Assembly: GCA_023701125.1 (NCBI GenBank)
Contig: JAMPXO010000026.1
Coordinates: 1 to 48,754 of the forward strand
Direction of reading: 5' to 3'
Source of the DNA: Vicinamibacteria bacterium
GTDB lineage: Bacteria; Acidobacteriota; Vicinamibacteria; Fen-336
DNA length: 48,754 nt
Under the pieces are notes generated by a model. That model was not told the DNA's origin. It saw nothing but the letters and a program-made list of their open reading frames with translations, and ran no database searches. The position numbers and the translations under genes are program-made. Shown piece by piece: positions 1-8,638 of this stretch (positions are counted from its first letter, which is position 1; each line of letters opens with the position of its first letter).

Positions 1-449
1 CCCGGCGCCGGAACCCGACCGGGGTTTGGGGGCGGAGCCGCGTCCGTGACGCGGCGTGAGCCCCCATGGGACCGGCACCGGGCTCCGCCCGGAGTCGGAA
101 CCCGCTGGGGGTGCGGGGGCGGAGGAGCATCCGTTCGCGACGTAGCCCCCGCGGGACCGGCGACGGGTTCATCCCGGCGCCCGGAACCCAGTGGAGCGTG
201 CGGGGGCGGAGGAGCATCCGTTCGCGACGTAGCCCCCGCGGGACCGGCGACGGGTTCATCCCGGCGCCCGGAACCCAGTGGAACGTGCGGGGGGGAGGAG
301 CATCCGTTCGCGACGTAGCCCCCGCGGGACCGGCGACGGGTTCATCCCGGCGCCGGAACCCGACCGGGGTTTGGGGGCGGAGCCGCGTCCGTGACGCGGC
401 GTGAGCCCCCATGGGACCGGCACCGGGCTCCGCCCGGAGCCGGAACCCG
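1..449 (+). repeat. Tandem array A of palindromic element (5 copies plus a leading tail)
   Basis: About 450 bases without a supportable gene. Units begin near 21, 107, 191, 277 and 365, with a leading partial tail at 1-17; the central copies have an 87-bp period. Each unit runs from a G-rich head through GGGGGC...GCCCCC (hairpin I) and a CCGG-rich second hairpin to GGAACCC. Copies 1 and 5 carry a strong inner stem, GCCGCGTC/GACGCGGC with a CGT loop. Copies 2-4 have a different inner sequence (ATCCGTTCGCGACG), and copy 4 has lost one C. The same family recurs at 8425, 13283, 16357, 21156, 37595 and 47791. Open frames across it are repeat artefacts. Confidence 0.9.
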
Positions 450-454
450 ATGAT

Positions 455-835
455 CTAGGGGCCGATCAGGCCCGCGACCGCGCCGGAGGGGTCCTCGATC
501 ACCGCGAAGCGGAGCTCGCCCATCGAGCGCGGGCCGTCGATCCGTTTGCCGCCGCGCTTCGCGGCCTCGGCCAGGGCGCGGTCGAGGTTGTCGACGGCGA
601 TGTAGACCAGCCAGCGCGGGGGCAGGTTGGCGTTGACGCCGCGGGCGTGGCAGACGCCGGCGACCGGACCGTCGGCGCCCGCGGGGACCATGCTGTAGTC
701 GTCGTAGCCGCCCATCGGCACCGGCTCGGGGCGCCAACCGACGACGGCCTGGTAGAAGTCGCGGATGCCGGGGGCGTCGGCGACGGTGAGGTCGGTCCAG
801 ACGATGGTGCCGGGTGGGGTCTTGGGCTCGGCCAT
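455..835 (-). CDS. VOC (glyoxalase/bleomycin-resistance fold) family protein
   Basis: A 126-residue single-module VOC protein. It shows paired beta-alpha-beta units: IVWTDLTVADAPGIRDFY at about 11-28, then VYIAVDNLDRALAEAAKRGG in the middle and an ending FAVIEDPSGAVAGLI. VOC proteins bind metals or small molecules and include dioxygenases, lyases and resistance proteins. The usual first His metal ligand is not obvious here (TDLTV), so a metal-independent or binding role is possible and the substrate is unknown. A GGAGG ribosome-binding site lies just upstream of the ATG. An AT-rich palindrome 17-34 bp upstream may be its operator. The gene stops against repeat array A. Confidence 0.8.
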   Translation of the reverse strand: MAEPKTPPGTIVWTDLTVADAPGIRDFYQAVVGWRPEPVPMGGYDDYSMVPAGADGPVAGVCHARGVNANLPPRWLVYIAVDNLDRALAEAAKRGGKRIDGPRSMGELRFAVIEDPSGAVAGLIGP

Positions 836-851
836 GGGCCCTCCTTCGCTC

Positions 852-869
852 CCTTATACATATATAAGG
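852..869. promoter_or_regulatory. AT-rich 18-bp palindrome upstream of the VOC gene
   Basis: CCTTATA-CATA-TATAAGG is a perfect 7-bp inverted repeat with a 4-nt spacer, strikingly AT-rich against its surroundings. It lies between the end of the CoA-binding gene and the start of the VOC gene, both on the minus strand, where a promoter or operator would sit. TATAAG/TATATA could serve as a -10 box. The role is inferred from position and symmetry only. Confidence 0.45.
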
Positions 870-905
870 AAGAGAAGTGGGGCCCCGTCTTCACCTCGGC
901 CGTCT

Positions 906-1382
906 TCATCTCGGGGCGCGGCCCGTGCGCTGCAGCCACCAGCGCAGGCAGCGGTGGAAGGGGTCGACCTGCCCGCAGAACATCATCGGGCAGCCGCCTT
1001 CGATGAACTCGATGCCGTGCTCGCGGCACAGGGCGATCGCCTCCGGCGCGACGCTGCCCGCGCCGAAACTGCGGTGGAACCAGACGTGGCGGATGCCGTG
1101 CTCGACGCACTGGCGCACGATCTCCACCGCCGCCGCGGGCGGGGTCGCCACCAGCACCGCGGCCGGGGCCTGGGCCAGCGCGCCGAGGTCGGCGGCGCAG
1201 GGGTCGCCTTCGATCTCGGTCGCCCGCGGGTTGACCGCGACGACGGGCAGGCCCGCGTGGCGCAAGCGGCGGTAGATCGCGTTGCCCGGCTGGCTGCGGT
1301 CGCGCGATGCGCCGACGACGGCGATCCAGCCTGCGGCGAGGAAGCGGGTGACGGGCTCGGGCGTGGCGGACGTCGCTGGCAT
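906..1382 (-). CDS. CoA-binding domain protein (YccU-like)
   Basis: 158 residues forming one CoA_binding Rossmann domain, the usual size for stand-alone YccU-like proteins. Visible features are the nucleotide loop [20 protein letters not shown] near residues 18-37, [25 protein letters not shown], and the family-typical ending with CPMMFCG. The domain is homologous to the CoA-binding part of succinyl-CoA synthetase alpha, but there is no catalytic His module, so it is probably a CoA-binding or regulatory protein of unknown role. It is divergent from nuoB, with a 163-bp gap between them. Confidence 0.85.
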   Translation of the reverse strand: MPATSATPEPVTRFLAAGWIAVVGASRDRSQPGNAIYRRLRHAGLPVVAVNPRATEIEGDPCAADLGALAQAPAAVLVATPPAAAVEIVRQCVEHGIRHVWFHRSFGAGSVAPEAIALCREHGIEFIEGGCPMMFCGQVDPFHRCLRWWLQRTGRAPR

Positions 1383-1545
1383 GTCTTGCGCCTCCGCCGG
1401 ACGAACTCCACGCCGCGTGCCAGGCGAACGCGGCGACGCGCCGCCGCATTCACCCCGATCGGGCTATCATCGGCGACCAGAGGACCGGGGGTCGTCCTTT
1501 CTCCCCTCGAACCGCACGAAACGGGAGCCCCGGACAGCGTGTGCC
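1383..1545. other. Divergent intergenic region upstream of the nuo operon
   Basis: 163 bp between the CoA-binding gene and nuoB. TATCAT at 1465-1470 is a reasonable -10 box for nuoB with a leader of about 75 nt, but no good -35 box is visible. GGGAG at 1523-1527 is far from the ATG for a ribosome-binding site. No gene is seen here, and no nuoA lies upstream. Confidence 0.35.
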
Positions 1546-2230
<685 letters not shown>

Positions 2231-2238
<8 letters not shown>

Positions 2239-3946
2239 CGCCACCCTTCCCGCCGCCCTCTCCCCGGCCCTGCTCGAGCAGCCCGCCGTCCGCGTGCTGT
2301 CCGAGGCGCTGGGCGAGAACCTGCTGGCCGCCACCGACTTCCGCGGCGAGATCGCGATCACGGTGGAGCGCAAGGCCTGGTACAAGGCGGTCTCGCTGCT
2401 GCGCGATCACCCCGAGCTCGAGTTCAAGCTGTTCCTCGACCTGTGCGGCGTCGACTTCTTCGACCGCGAGGACCAGCCCGAGCGCTTCGCGGTGGTGCTG
2501 CACCTCTACTCGGTCTCGAAGAAGCGCCACGTGCGGCTGCGCACGCCGGTGCCCGAGTCCGACCCGAAGGTGCAGACGATCATCCCGCTGTTCAAGGGCG
2601 CCAACTGGTTCGAGCGCGAAGCCTGGGACATGTACGGGATCGTGTTCGACGGCCACCCGAACCTGATCCGGCTGCTGACCCACGACGCCTTCGTCGGTCA
2701 CCCCCTGCGCAAGGACTACCCGCAGGGCCAGCGCCACGTGCTGAAGGAGCCGCGCAAGTGGCTGCTCCAGGTGCCGCCGGAGTCGGAGCACATGATCGTC
2801 AACCTCGGCCCCTCGCACCCGGCGATGCACGGCTGCTTCCGCGTGCAGACGCTGCTCGACGGCGAGATCGTGCGCGACGCCGAGGCCGAGATCGGCTACA
2901 TGCACCGCAACTTCGAGAAGATGGCGGAGGCGCGGACCTACTGGCAGGTGATCCCCTACACCGACCGCCTCAACTACTGCTCGTCGTTCATGAACGGGCA
3001 CGGCTGGGCGCTGGCGGTGGAGAAGCTGCTGGGCGTGCAGGCGCCGGCGCGGGCGGAGGCGGTCCGCGTCATCCTGTCCGAGTTCTCGCGGATCATGGAC
3101 CACTTCGTGTGCATCTCCACGAACGTGGTCGACCTCGGAGCGATCACCCCGTTCTTCGTGGTGTTCCGCGGCCGCGAGAAGATCTACGAGCTGCTCGAGT
3201 CCTGCTGCGGCGCGCGGCTGACGGTCAGCTACGTGCGCATCGGCGGCCTCGCCCAGGACGTGCCGGACGACTTCGTCCCGCGCTGCCGCGAGACGCTCGA
3301 GTTCGTGATGGACGCATTCAAGCAGATGGACGAACTGCTGACCCGCAACATCATCTTCAACAACCGCTTCCGCGACATCGGCGTGCTGTCGAAGGAGGAC
3401 GCGCTGTCCTACGGCTGGGCCGGGCCGTGCCTGCGCGGCTCGGGCGTCGAGACCGACGTGCGCCGCGACGCGCCCTACTCGGGCTACGACCAGTACGACT
3501 TCGACGTGCCGGTCGGCACCACGGGCGACTGCTACGACCGCTACCTCGTGCGCATCGAGGAGATCCGGCAGAGCGCGCGCATCATCCGCCAGGCCCTCGA
3601 CAAGCTGCCGGCGGGCCCGGTGATCGTGGACGACCGCAAGGTGGCGCTGCCGCCGAAGAGCGAGGTCTACGGCAACATCGAGTCGCTGATGAACCACTTC
3701 AAGCTGGTCTACGACGGCATCCTGCCGCCGGCCGGCGAGGTGTACGGGGCGACCGAGGGCGCCAACGGCGAGCTCGGCTACTACATCGTCAGCGACGGCG
3801 GCAAGCACCCATACCGGCTCAAGGTGCGCCCGCCCTGCTACAACAACTACCAGGCCTACCCCGAGATGCTGAAGGGCGGCCAGATCGCCGACGCGATCGC
3901 CATCATCGGCGGCCTCAACGTCATCGCCGGCGAGCTCGACCGGTAA
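2231..3946 (+). CDS. nuoCD: NADH-quinone oxidoreductase fused subunit C/D
   Basis: 571-residue fusion. Residues ~1-170 are NuoC (30-kDa subunit), with [12 protein letters not shown] and the signature [19 protein letters not shown]. Residues ~185-571 are NuoD (49-kDa subunit), with [45 protein letters not shown] and the terminal [14 protein letters not shown]. NuoD forms the quinone-site wall facing cluster N2 of NuoB. The C/D fusion is known in E. coli and other lineages. The start lies inside the nuoB stop region (8-nt overlap), implying translational coupling, and nuoG follows after 10 nt. Confidence 0.95.
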
Positions 3947-3956
3947 GAAGCGAACC

Positions 3957-5552
3957 ATGCCCAAGTTCACGATCGACGGGAAGGAACTCGAGGTCGCAGC
4001 CGGCACCACGGTGATCCAGGCTGCGTCCGCCGCGGGCATCGACATCCCGCACTTCTGCTGGCACCCGGACCTGCCGGTGGACGGCAACTGCCGGATGTGC
4101 CTGGTCGAGGTCGAGAAGGCGCCCAAGCTGCAGATCGCCTGCAACACCCAGGTGACCGAGGGCATGGTGGTCCACACCAGCAGCCCCAAGGCAGCGGAGG
4201 CCCACCGCACCACGCTCGAGCTGCTGCTGATCAACCACCCGATCGACTGCCCGGTCTGCGACCAGGCGGGCGAGTGCTACCTGCAGGACCAGTACATGGA
4301 CCACGGGCTGCACGACGCGCAGGTGGAGATCGAGCACAAGGTCCACAAGCGCAAGGTGGCCAACCTGGGGCCGATCATGCTCGACGCCGAGCGCTGCGTG
4401 CTGTGCTCGCGCTGCCTGCGTTTCGAGCGCGAGGTCACCGGGACCAACCTGCTCGAGTTCAAGAACCGCGGCAACAGGACCGAGATCACCACGTTCGACG
4501 GTGGCCCGATCACCCACGAGTACGCCGGCAACCTGGCCGACGTTTGCCCGGTCGGCGCGCTGCTCAGCCACGACTTCCGCTTCAAGATGCGGGTCTGGTT
4601 CCTGGAGCAGACCGAGAGCGTCTGCGGCGGCTGCTCGACCGGCTGCAACACCTGGATCGACGCCCGCGACGGCGAGGTGCAGCGCATCCGCCCGCGCCGC
4701 AACGTCGAGGTCAACAAGAGCTGGATCTGCGACCCGGGCCGCATGCTCTACAAGCAGTTCCACGTGCCCGAGCGGCTCACCGGCGCGCGCGCGAAGCGCG
4801 GCGCGAACTGGGAAGGCGTGGCGCTGGAGGCGGCGATCGACGAGCTGGCCGCGAAGCTCGGCGAGGCCGGCAGCGCGTCGGCGTTCGTCGCCACCCCGCA
4901 GGCCTCCAACGAGGACCTGTTCGCGTTCAAGGCGCTGGCCGAGGCCCAGGGCGGCCAGCTCGACTTCCGGGTCGGCAACCCGCAGGACAAGTTGCACGTG
5001 CGGATCGACGAGGTGCTGCAGCGGGCCGACCGCAACCCCAACACCCAGGGCTGCATCGACCTGGGGATGGGCAAGGACGGCGTGGACGCGATCCTGGTGG
5101 CCTGCCGCGCGGGGGCCGTCAAGGCGCTGGTGCTGCAGGGGCCCGAGCTGCTGCGCGCGGCCGAGGCGGCCGACGCGATCGCCAAGGTCCCGTTCGTGGC
5201 CGTGATGGCCACCCACGAGGAGCCCGCGCTGGCCCTCGCCCACCTGGTGCTGCCGGCCGCGCTGTGGGTCGAGGCGGACGGCACCTACACGAACTACCAG
5301 CGCCGCGTGCAGCGGGCGAAGAAGGCGGTGCCGGCGCCCGGCGACGCGAAGCCGCGCTTCGAGCTGGCGCTCGGGCTGCTGCGCCGGCGCGGCCACGCGC
5401 TGGCGGTGGTCTCCGCCCGCGATCTGTTCGTCACGCTCGCGAAGTCGGTGCCCGACTACACGAACCTGGACTACAAGGCGCTCGGCTTCGGCGGCCGCGC
5501 GCTCGCCACGGCGCCCGAACGGGCCGGCGCCTCCGCGCCGGCTGGCGCCTGA
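3957..5552 (+). CDS. nuoG: NADH-quinone oxidoreductase subunit G (short form)
   Basis: 531-residue NuoG, the iron-sulfur wire of complex I. N-terminal 2Fe-2S ligands C34, C45, C48 and C62 (N1b); H94/C98/C101/C107 (N3 type); C147, C150, C153 with C197 (N4 type); then C223xxC226xxxC230 with C258, matching the extra N7 cluster found in some NuoG. The molybdopterin-type C-terminal domain is much reduced: E. coli NuoG is about 900 residues. An ALVLQGPELLRAAEAADA stretch and an Ala/Pro-rich tail remain. The ATG follows nuoCD by 10 nt. Partner genes nuoE and nuoF are not in the window. A short lineage-specific form is likelier than truncation, because the frame is intact and nuoI follows immediately. 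Confidence 0.9.
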   Translation: MPKFTIDGKELEVAAGTTVIQAASAAGIDIPHFCWHPDLPVDGNCRMCLVEVEKAPKLQIACNTQVTEGMVVHTSSPKAAEAHRTTLELLLINHPIDCPVCDQAGECYLQDQYMDHGLHDAQVEIEHKVHKRKVANLGPIMLDAERCVLCSRCLRFEREVTGTNLLEFKNRGNRTEITTFDGGPITHEYAGNLADVCPVGALLSHDFRFKMRVWFLEQTESVCGGCSTGCNTWIDARDGEVQRIRPRRNVEVNKSWICDPGRMLYKQFHVPERLTGARAKRGANWEGVALEAAIDELAAKLGEAGSASAFVATPQASNEDLFAFKALAEAQGGQLDFRVGNPQDKLHVRIDEVLQRADRNPNTQGCIDLGMGKDGVDAILVACRAGAVKALVLQGPELLRAAEAADAIAKVPFVAVMATHEEPALALAHLVLPAALWVEADGTYTNYQRRVQRAKKAVPAPGDAKPRFELALGLLRRRGHALAVVSARDLFVTLAKSVPDYTNLDYKALGFGGRALATAPERAGASAPAGA

Positions 5553-5569
5553 CGGGAGCAAGGGACCTC

Positions 5570-6157
5570 ATGGCCACGCGCATCGTCACGGTCGACCGCA
5601 ACACCAGGCCCGGGGTGGGCCCGATCCTGCTCGGGATGTGGATCACCCTGCGCAACATGCTGCAGACGCTGTTCCAGCGCAAGGGTGCGACGATCCAGTA
5701 CCCCGAGGAGAACCGCCCGGTCTCCACCCGCTACCGCGGCATCCACATCCTCACCGTGCGCCAGGACGGCTCGCCCAAGTGCGTGGCGTGCTACATGTGC
5801 GCCACCGTCTGCCCCGCCGAGTGCATCTACATCGAGGCCGGCGAGCGGCCCGAGAAGAGCATCGAGAAGTACCCGACCCGGTTCGAGATCGACCTGCTGC
5901 GCTGCGTCTACTGCGGCTTCTGCGTGGACGCGTGCCCGGAGGAGGCGATCATCATGAGCCGCGAGAACAACCTGGTCGGCACCACCCGCGCCGAGCTGGT
6001 GATCGACCGCGACCGCCTGATGTCGCGGGCGGAGACCGCCGAGCACGGTGCGGGCTACCGGCCCGACGAGCACGACGTGCGGCGCCCGGTGCGGCTGGCG
6101 GCGCTCGACCGGCTCTCGAAGGAGCACGGCATCGTCCCGGGCATGCCGAAGCGGTAG
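5570..6157 (+). CDS. nuoI: NADH-quinone oxidoreductase subunit I
   Basis: 195-residue ferredoxin-like subunit carrying two 4Fe-4S clusters (N6a, N6b) that relay electrons from NuoG to NuoB. The two motifs are C71xxC74xxC77xxxC81 (CVACYMCATVC) and C112xxC115xxC118xxxC122 (CVYCGFCVDAC). An amphipathic N-terminal stretch (GMWITLRNMLQTLF) matches the membrane-surface helix of the family. The start was set at the ATG giving MATRIVTVDR, preceded by GGGAGCAAGGGA. It is the last nuo gene here. The membrane subunits A, H and J-N must lie elsewhere if the complex is complete. Confidence 0.93.
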   Translation: MATRIVTVDRNTRPGVGPILLGMWITLRNMLQTLFQRKGATIQYPEENRPVSTRYRGIHILTVRQDGSPKCVACYMCATVCPAECIYIEAGERPEKSIEKYPTRFEIDLLRCVYCGFCVDACPEEAIIMSRENNLVGTTRAELVIDRDRLMSRAETAEHGAGYRPDEHDVRRPVRLAALDRLSKEHGIVPGMPKR

Positions 6158-6159
6158 CG

Positions 6160-6624
6160 ATGCAGGGCCGACCCGGCTGGGACGAGTACTACGTCGCGAT
6201 CAGCCGCACGGTCGCCACCCGCTCGAACTGCTGCCGGCGCAAGGTCGGCGCCATCATCGTGGTCGAGAACGCGATCATCTCGACCGGCTACAACGGCACG
6301 CCGATGGGCGTGAAGAACTGCGCGGACGGCGGCTGCCCGCGCTGCGCGTCCGACGCGCCGACGGGGTCCGGCTACGACGCCTGCATCTGCGTCCACGCCG
6401 AGCAGAACGCGATCGTGATGGCCGCCCGCCACGGCAACGCGACCAAGGGCGGCCGGCTGTACACGACGCTGCGGCCCTGCTTCGGCTGCGCCAAGGAGTC
6501 GATCCAGGCCGGCATCCGCGAGATCGTCTTCGCCGAGCCGTTCGGCTACGGCCCGGAGCTGGAGGACGTCTACCAGCGCCTGATCCGCGAGAGCGGCATC
6601 GTGCTGAGGCAGCCCGCCAGCTAG
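6160..6624 (+). CDS. dCMP deaminase-like zinc deaminase (ComEB family)
   Basis: 154-residue cytidine/deoxycytidylate deaminase fold. The catalytic zinc site is complete: H79-A80-E81 in CVHAEQNAI and C107xxC110 in RPCFGC. Additional cysteines at 24/25, 54, 59, 62, 75 and 77 match the second structural zinc site of dCMP deaminases. The expected reaction is dCMP to dUMP, supplying dTMP synthesis; ComEB-annotated proteins belong to the same family. The ATG lies 2 nt after the nuoI stop, so it is cotranscribed with nuo although metabolically unrelated. Its 3' end overlaps the remnant vapC on the opposite strand by 3 nt. Confidence 0.88.
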   Translation: MQGRPGWDEYYVAISRTVATRSNCCRRKVGAIIVVENAIISTGYNGTPMGVKNCADGGCPRCASDAPTGSGYDACICVHAEQNAIVMAARHGNATKGGRLYTTLRPCFGCAKESIQAGIREIVFAEPFGYGPELEDVYQRLIRESGIVLRQPAS

Positions 6625-6698
6625 AGTCGCTTCGGCGCGATCAGCTTCACACCGGGAAAGCAGGTCCGGTCCTGGCTCCAGATGTCGACCAGGATCAC
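6621..6698 (-). pseudogene. Internally deleted VapC (PIN-domain) toxin remnant
   Basis: A 25-codon frame starting GTG and overlapping the vapB stop as GTGA, the classic antitoxin-toxin coupling. It begins VILVDI, which matches the first beta strand and first catalytic Asp of PIN toxins. It then jumps to DRTCFPGVKLIAPKRL, resembling the terminal segment of VapC proteins. About 100 residues, including the other acidic catalytic residues, are missing, so no nuclease can be made. Both ends look family-like and in frame, which favours an internal deletion over simple truncation. The assignment rests on pattern recognition over a short stretch. Confidence 0.6.
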
Positions 6699-6934
6699 TC
6701 GTCGCCTCGCGTCATCGACATCAGTCGACTCGTCGTCAGCCCCTTCTTCCAGGGCACCCGCCGGAGGCGTTCCACGCTCCCACGGCCCCGCGCGGCGCGG
6801 CCTGCGCCTGCCAGGCGCACCACGTCGCCGTCGCGCACAAAGGTCAGGGCATCGCCGGGCTTCCAGCCGAGGGCATCACGGATCTCCTTCGGAACGGTGA
6901 CCTGCCCCTTGACCGTCAAGGTGCTCGCCTTCAT
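6695..6934 (-). CDS. AbrB/MazE/VapB-type antitoxin
   Basis: 79-residue swapped-hairpin (SpoVT-AbrB) DNA-binding protein. The signature TLTVKGQVTVPKEIRDALG is at residues 4-22, followed by WKPGDALTFVRDGDVVRL. The basic C-terminal tail (RVPWKKGLTTSRLMSM) would normally grip the toxin. The start was set at the ATG giving MKASTLTV; an upstream in-frame start adds residues without homology. Its partner toxin directly downstream is reduced to a remnant, so this is now an orphan antitoxin or autorepressor. Confidence 0.8.
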   Translation of the reverse strand: MKASTLTVKGQVTVPKEIRDALGWKPGDALTFVRDGDVVRLAGAGRAARGRGSVERLRRVPWKKGLTTSRLMSMTRGDE

Positions 6935-7092
6935 GACTCGGCCAGGCTCTGGGCCGAGGCCGGCCACGCCAAGGCGAGCGCCAGCAGCCCGAACACATCG
7001 CCCGTTCGACCATCGACCGGCCTCCTGGCTCGGAAAGCTAGGACGCGACGCATCCGTCGTCGGATGCGCCCGGGATACACTCCGCCATTCCC
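6935..7092. other. Intergenic region with an 8-bp perfect inverted repeat (7049-7068)
   Basis: CGCATCCG-TCGT-CGGATGCG at 7049-7068 is a perfect 8-bp stem with a 4-nt loop just before the permease gene; it could be an operator or terminator. TACACT at 7076-7081 is a possible -10 box, 11 nt before the GTG start at 7093. On the minus strand, 6931-7053 encodes a 40-residue frame ending FGLLALALAWPASAQ, which resembles an orphan signal peptide, and it overlaps the vapB start. It has no mature protein attached, so it is not called as a gene. Confidence 0.4.
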
Positions 7093-8463
7093 GTGGATGC
7101 TGCCCGTGTCGGTGCGCCGAAGGGGCACCTGTTGCAGGTGCTGGGGGTCGCGTTCGGCCTCGCCGTGATCGTGGGCAACACGATCGGCATGGGCATCCTG
7201 CGCACGCCCGGCGAGGTGGCGGCGCGGCTGCCCGACACCTCGCTGTTCATCGCCGTGTGGGTGGCCGGCGGGCTGTACGCGCTGATGGGCGCGCTCTCGC
7301 TGGCGGAGCTGGGCGCGATGCTGCCGCGCTCGGGCGGCCAGTACGCGTTCGTCCACCACGCGCTCGGTCCGTTCCCGGCCTTCGTCGTCGGCTGGAGCGA
7401 CTGGTTCTCCACCTGCGGCAGCGCGGCCGCGATCGCGCTGGTGCTGAGCCAGTACCTCGCCCCGCTGCTGCCGCCGCTGCTGGGCCACGAGGCCGCGACG
7501 GCCGCGGTCGTCGTAATGGTCTTCGCCACGCTGCAGTGGCGAGGCATCCGCGTGGGCGACGCCGTGCAGCAGGCGACCAGCCTGCTCAAGACGCTCGCGC
7601 TGCTCGCCCTGGCCGGGGCCGCGCTGCTGGTGACACCCGCGACGCCCGCTGCGGCCGCTGTCGGAAGCGGCCCGGTCGTGCCCTCGGGCCTCGCGCTGGC
7701 GGCGGCCGTCGTCGTCGCGCTGCAGTCGGCCATCTACACCTACGACGGCTGGACCGGTCCCATCTACTTCGGCGAGGAGGTCAAGGACCCCGGCCGCGAC
7801 ATCCCGCGAGCGATGGTCGGCGGGGTGCTGCTGGTGGCGGGCCTCTACCTCGCGCTGAACGCAGCCTTCCTGCGCGTCGTGCCGGTGGCCGAGATGGCCG
7901 GCGACCCGTTCGTCGCCGCGACCGCCGCGACGCGCCTGTTCGGCCCGGGCGGCGACACCGTGCTGCGGCTGCTGATGGTCGTGTCGATGCTGGCCGCGGT
8001 CAACGCCTGCCTGCTGATGGGCTCGCGGGTGCCGTTCGCGATGAGCCGCGACCGCCTGCTGCCGGGCGCGGTGGCCCGCGTCAACGCCGGCGGAACCCCG
8101 GTCGTGTCGCTGTTCCTGAGCACGGCGGTGGCGCTCGCCTTCATCGCCACCAACACCTTCGACGCCGTGCTGGCGCTGCTGGCGTTCTTCTTCGTCGCGG
8201 CCTACGCGCTGTCGTTCCTGTCGGTGATCGTGCTGCGCCGCCGCGAGCCGGAGCGACCGCGGCCGTTCCGGGTCCCGCTCTACCCGTGGCTGACGGGCTT
8301 CGCGCTGTTCGGCTCGCTCGCCTTCCTGGTCGCCGCGGTGGCTGGCGACCGCGCCAACAGCGGCCGCGCGCTGGCCCTGTTGCTGCTCTGCGGCCCCGTC
8401 TACCTGCTGGCACGTCGGTCGCTTGGGGGTTTGGGGGCGGAGGAGCGGCCGTTCGCGACGTAG
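7093..8463 (+). CDS. APC superfamily amino acid permease with repeat-derived C-terminus
   Basis: 456-residue polytopic protein with about 12 hydrophobic segments. It opens with the APC signature of TM1 (GLAVIVGNTIGMGILRTPGE), then PRSGGQYAFVHHALG, IYTYDGWTGPIYFGEEVKDP and SRVPFAMSRDRLLPG. This places it in the APC family of amino acid or polyamine transporters; the substrate cannot be read. It starts with GTG. The last 11 codons (GLGAEERPFAT) and the TAG stop come from the first unit of repeat array B, so the natural C-terminus has been replaced or extended by the mobile repeat. Confidence 0.88.
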   Translation: MDAARVGAPKGHLLQVLGVAFGLAVIVGNTIGMGILRTPGEVAARLPDTSLFIAVWVAGGLYALMGALSLAELGAMLPRSGGQYAFVHHALGPFPAFVVGWSDWFSTCGSAAAIALVLSQYLAPLLPPLLGHEAATAAVVVMVFATLQWRGIRVGDAVQQATSLLKTLALLALAGAALLVTPATPAAAAVGSGPVVPSGLALAAAVVVALQSAIYTYDGWTGPIYFGEEVKDPGRDIPRAMVGGVLLVAGLYLALNAAFLRVVPVAEMAGDPFVAATAATRLFGPGGDTVLRLLMVVSMLAAVNACLLMGSRVPFAMSRDRLLPGAVARVNAGGTPVVSLFLSTAVALAFIATNTFDAVLALLAFFFVAAYALSFLSVIVLRRREPERPRPFRVPLYPWLTGFALFGSLAFLVAAVAGDRANSGRALALLLLCGPVYLLARRSLGGLGAEERPFAT

Positions 8464-8594
8464 CCCCCATGGGCCCGAGCGACAGGCTCTGCCTGGCGCG
8501 AGCCGCCCGACGGGGGTTTGGGGGCGGAGGAGCGGCCGTTCGCGACGTAGCCCCCATGGGACCGGTGACGGGCTTCGCCCGGCACCGGAACCCG
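8425..8594 (+). repeat. Array B of palindromic element (2 copies)
   Basis: Two tandem units with heads at 8425 and 8512. Unit 1 lies inside the permease 3' end and supplies its TAG stop; its second hairpin region is divergent (GGCTCTGCCTGGCGCGAGCC). Unit 2 has a clean second hairpin: CCGGTG and CGGGC paired with GCCCG and CACCGG, with one A-G mismatch. The GGTG/CACC pairing replaces GGCG/CGTC seen in array C. Confidence 0.9.
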
Positions 8595-8638
8595 ACGTTG
8601 ACTCTGATCGGCCCCACGCGCACAGTACCGCCAAACCC

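Noticed and set aside
46-404. Small open frames across array A encoding Gly/Arg-rich repeats
   Set aside because: They are translations of the tandem repeat, differ between frames and have no homology or ribosome-binding site.
1-449. CRISPR array
   Set aside because: The 87-bp period has no unique spacers; whole units repeat including both hairpins, and the same units occur elsewhere.
6931-7053. 40-codon minus-strand frame with a signal-peptide-like end
   Set aside because: It stops right after the putative cleavage region and overlaps vapB; no mature protein or ribosome-binding site supports it as a gene.
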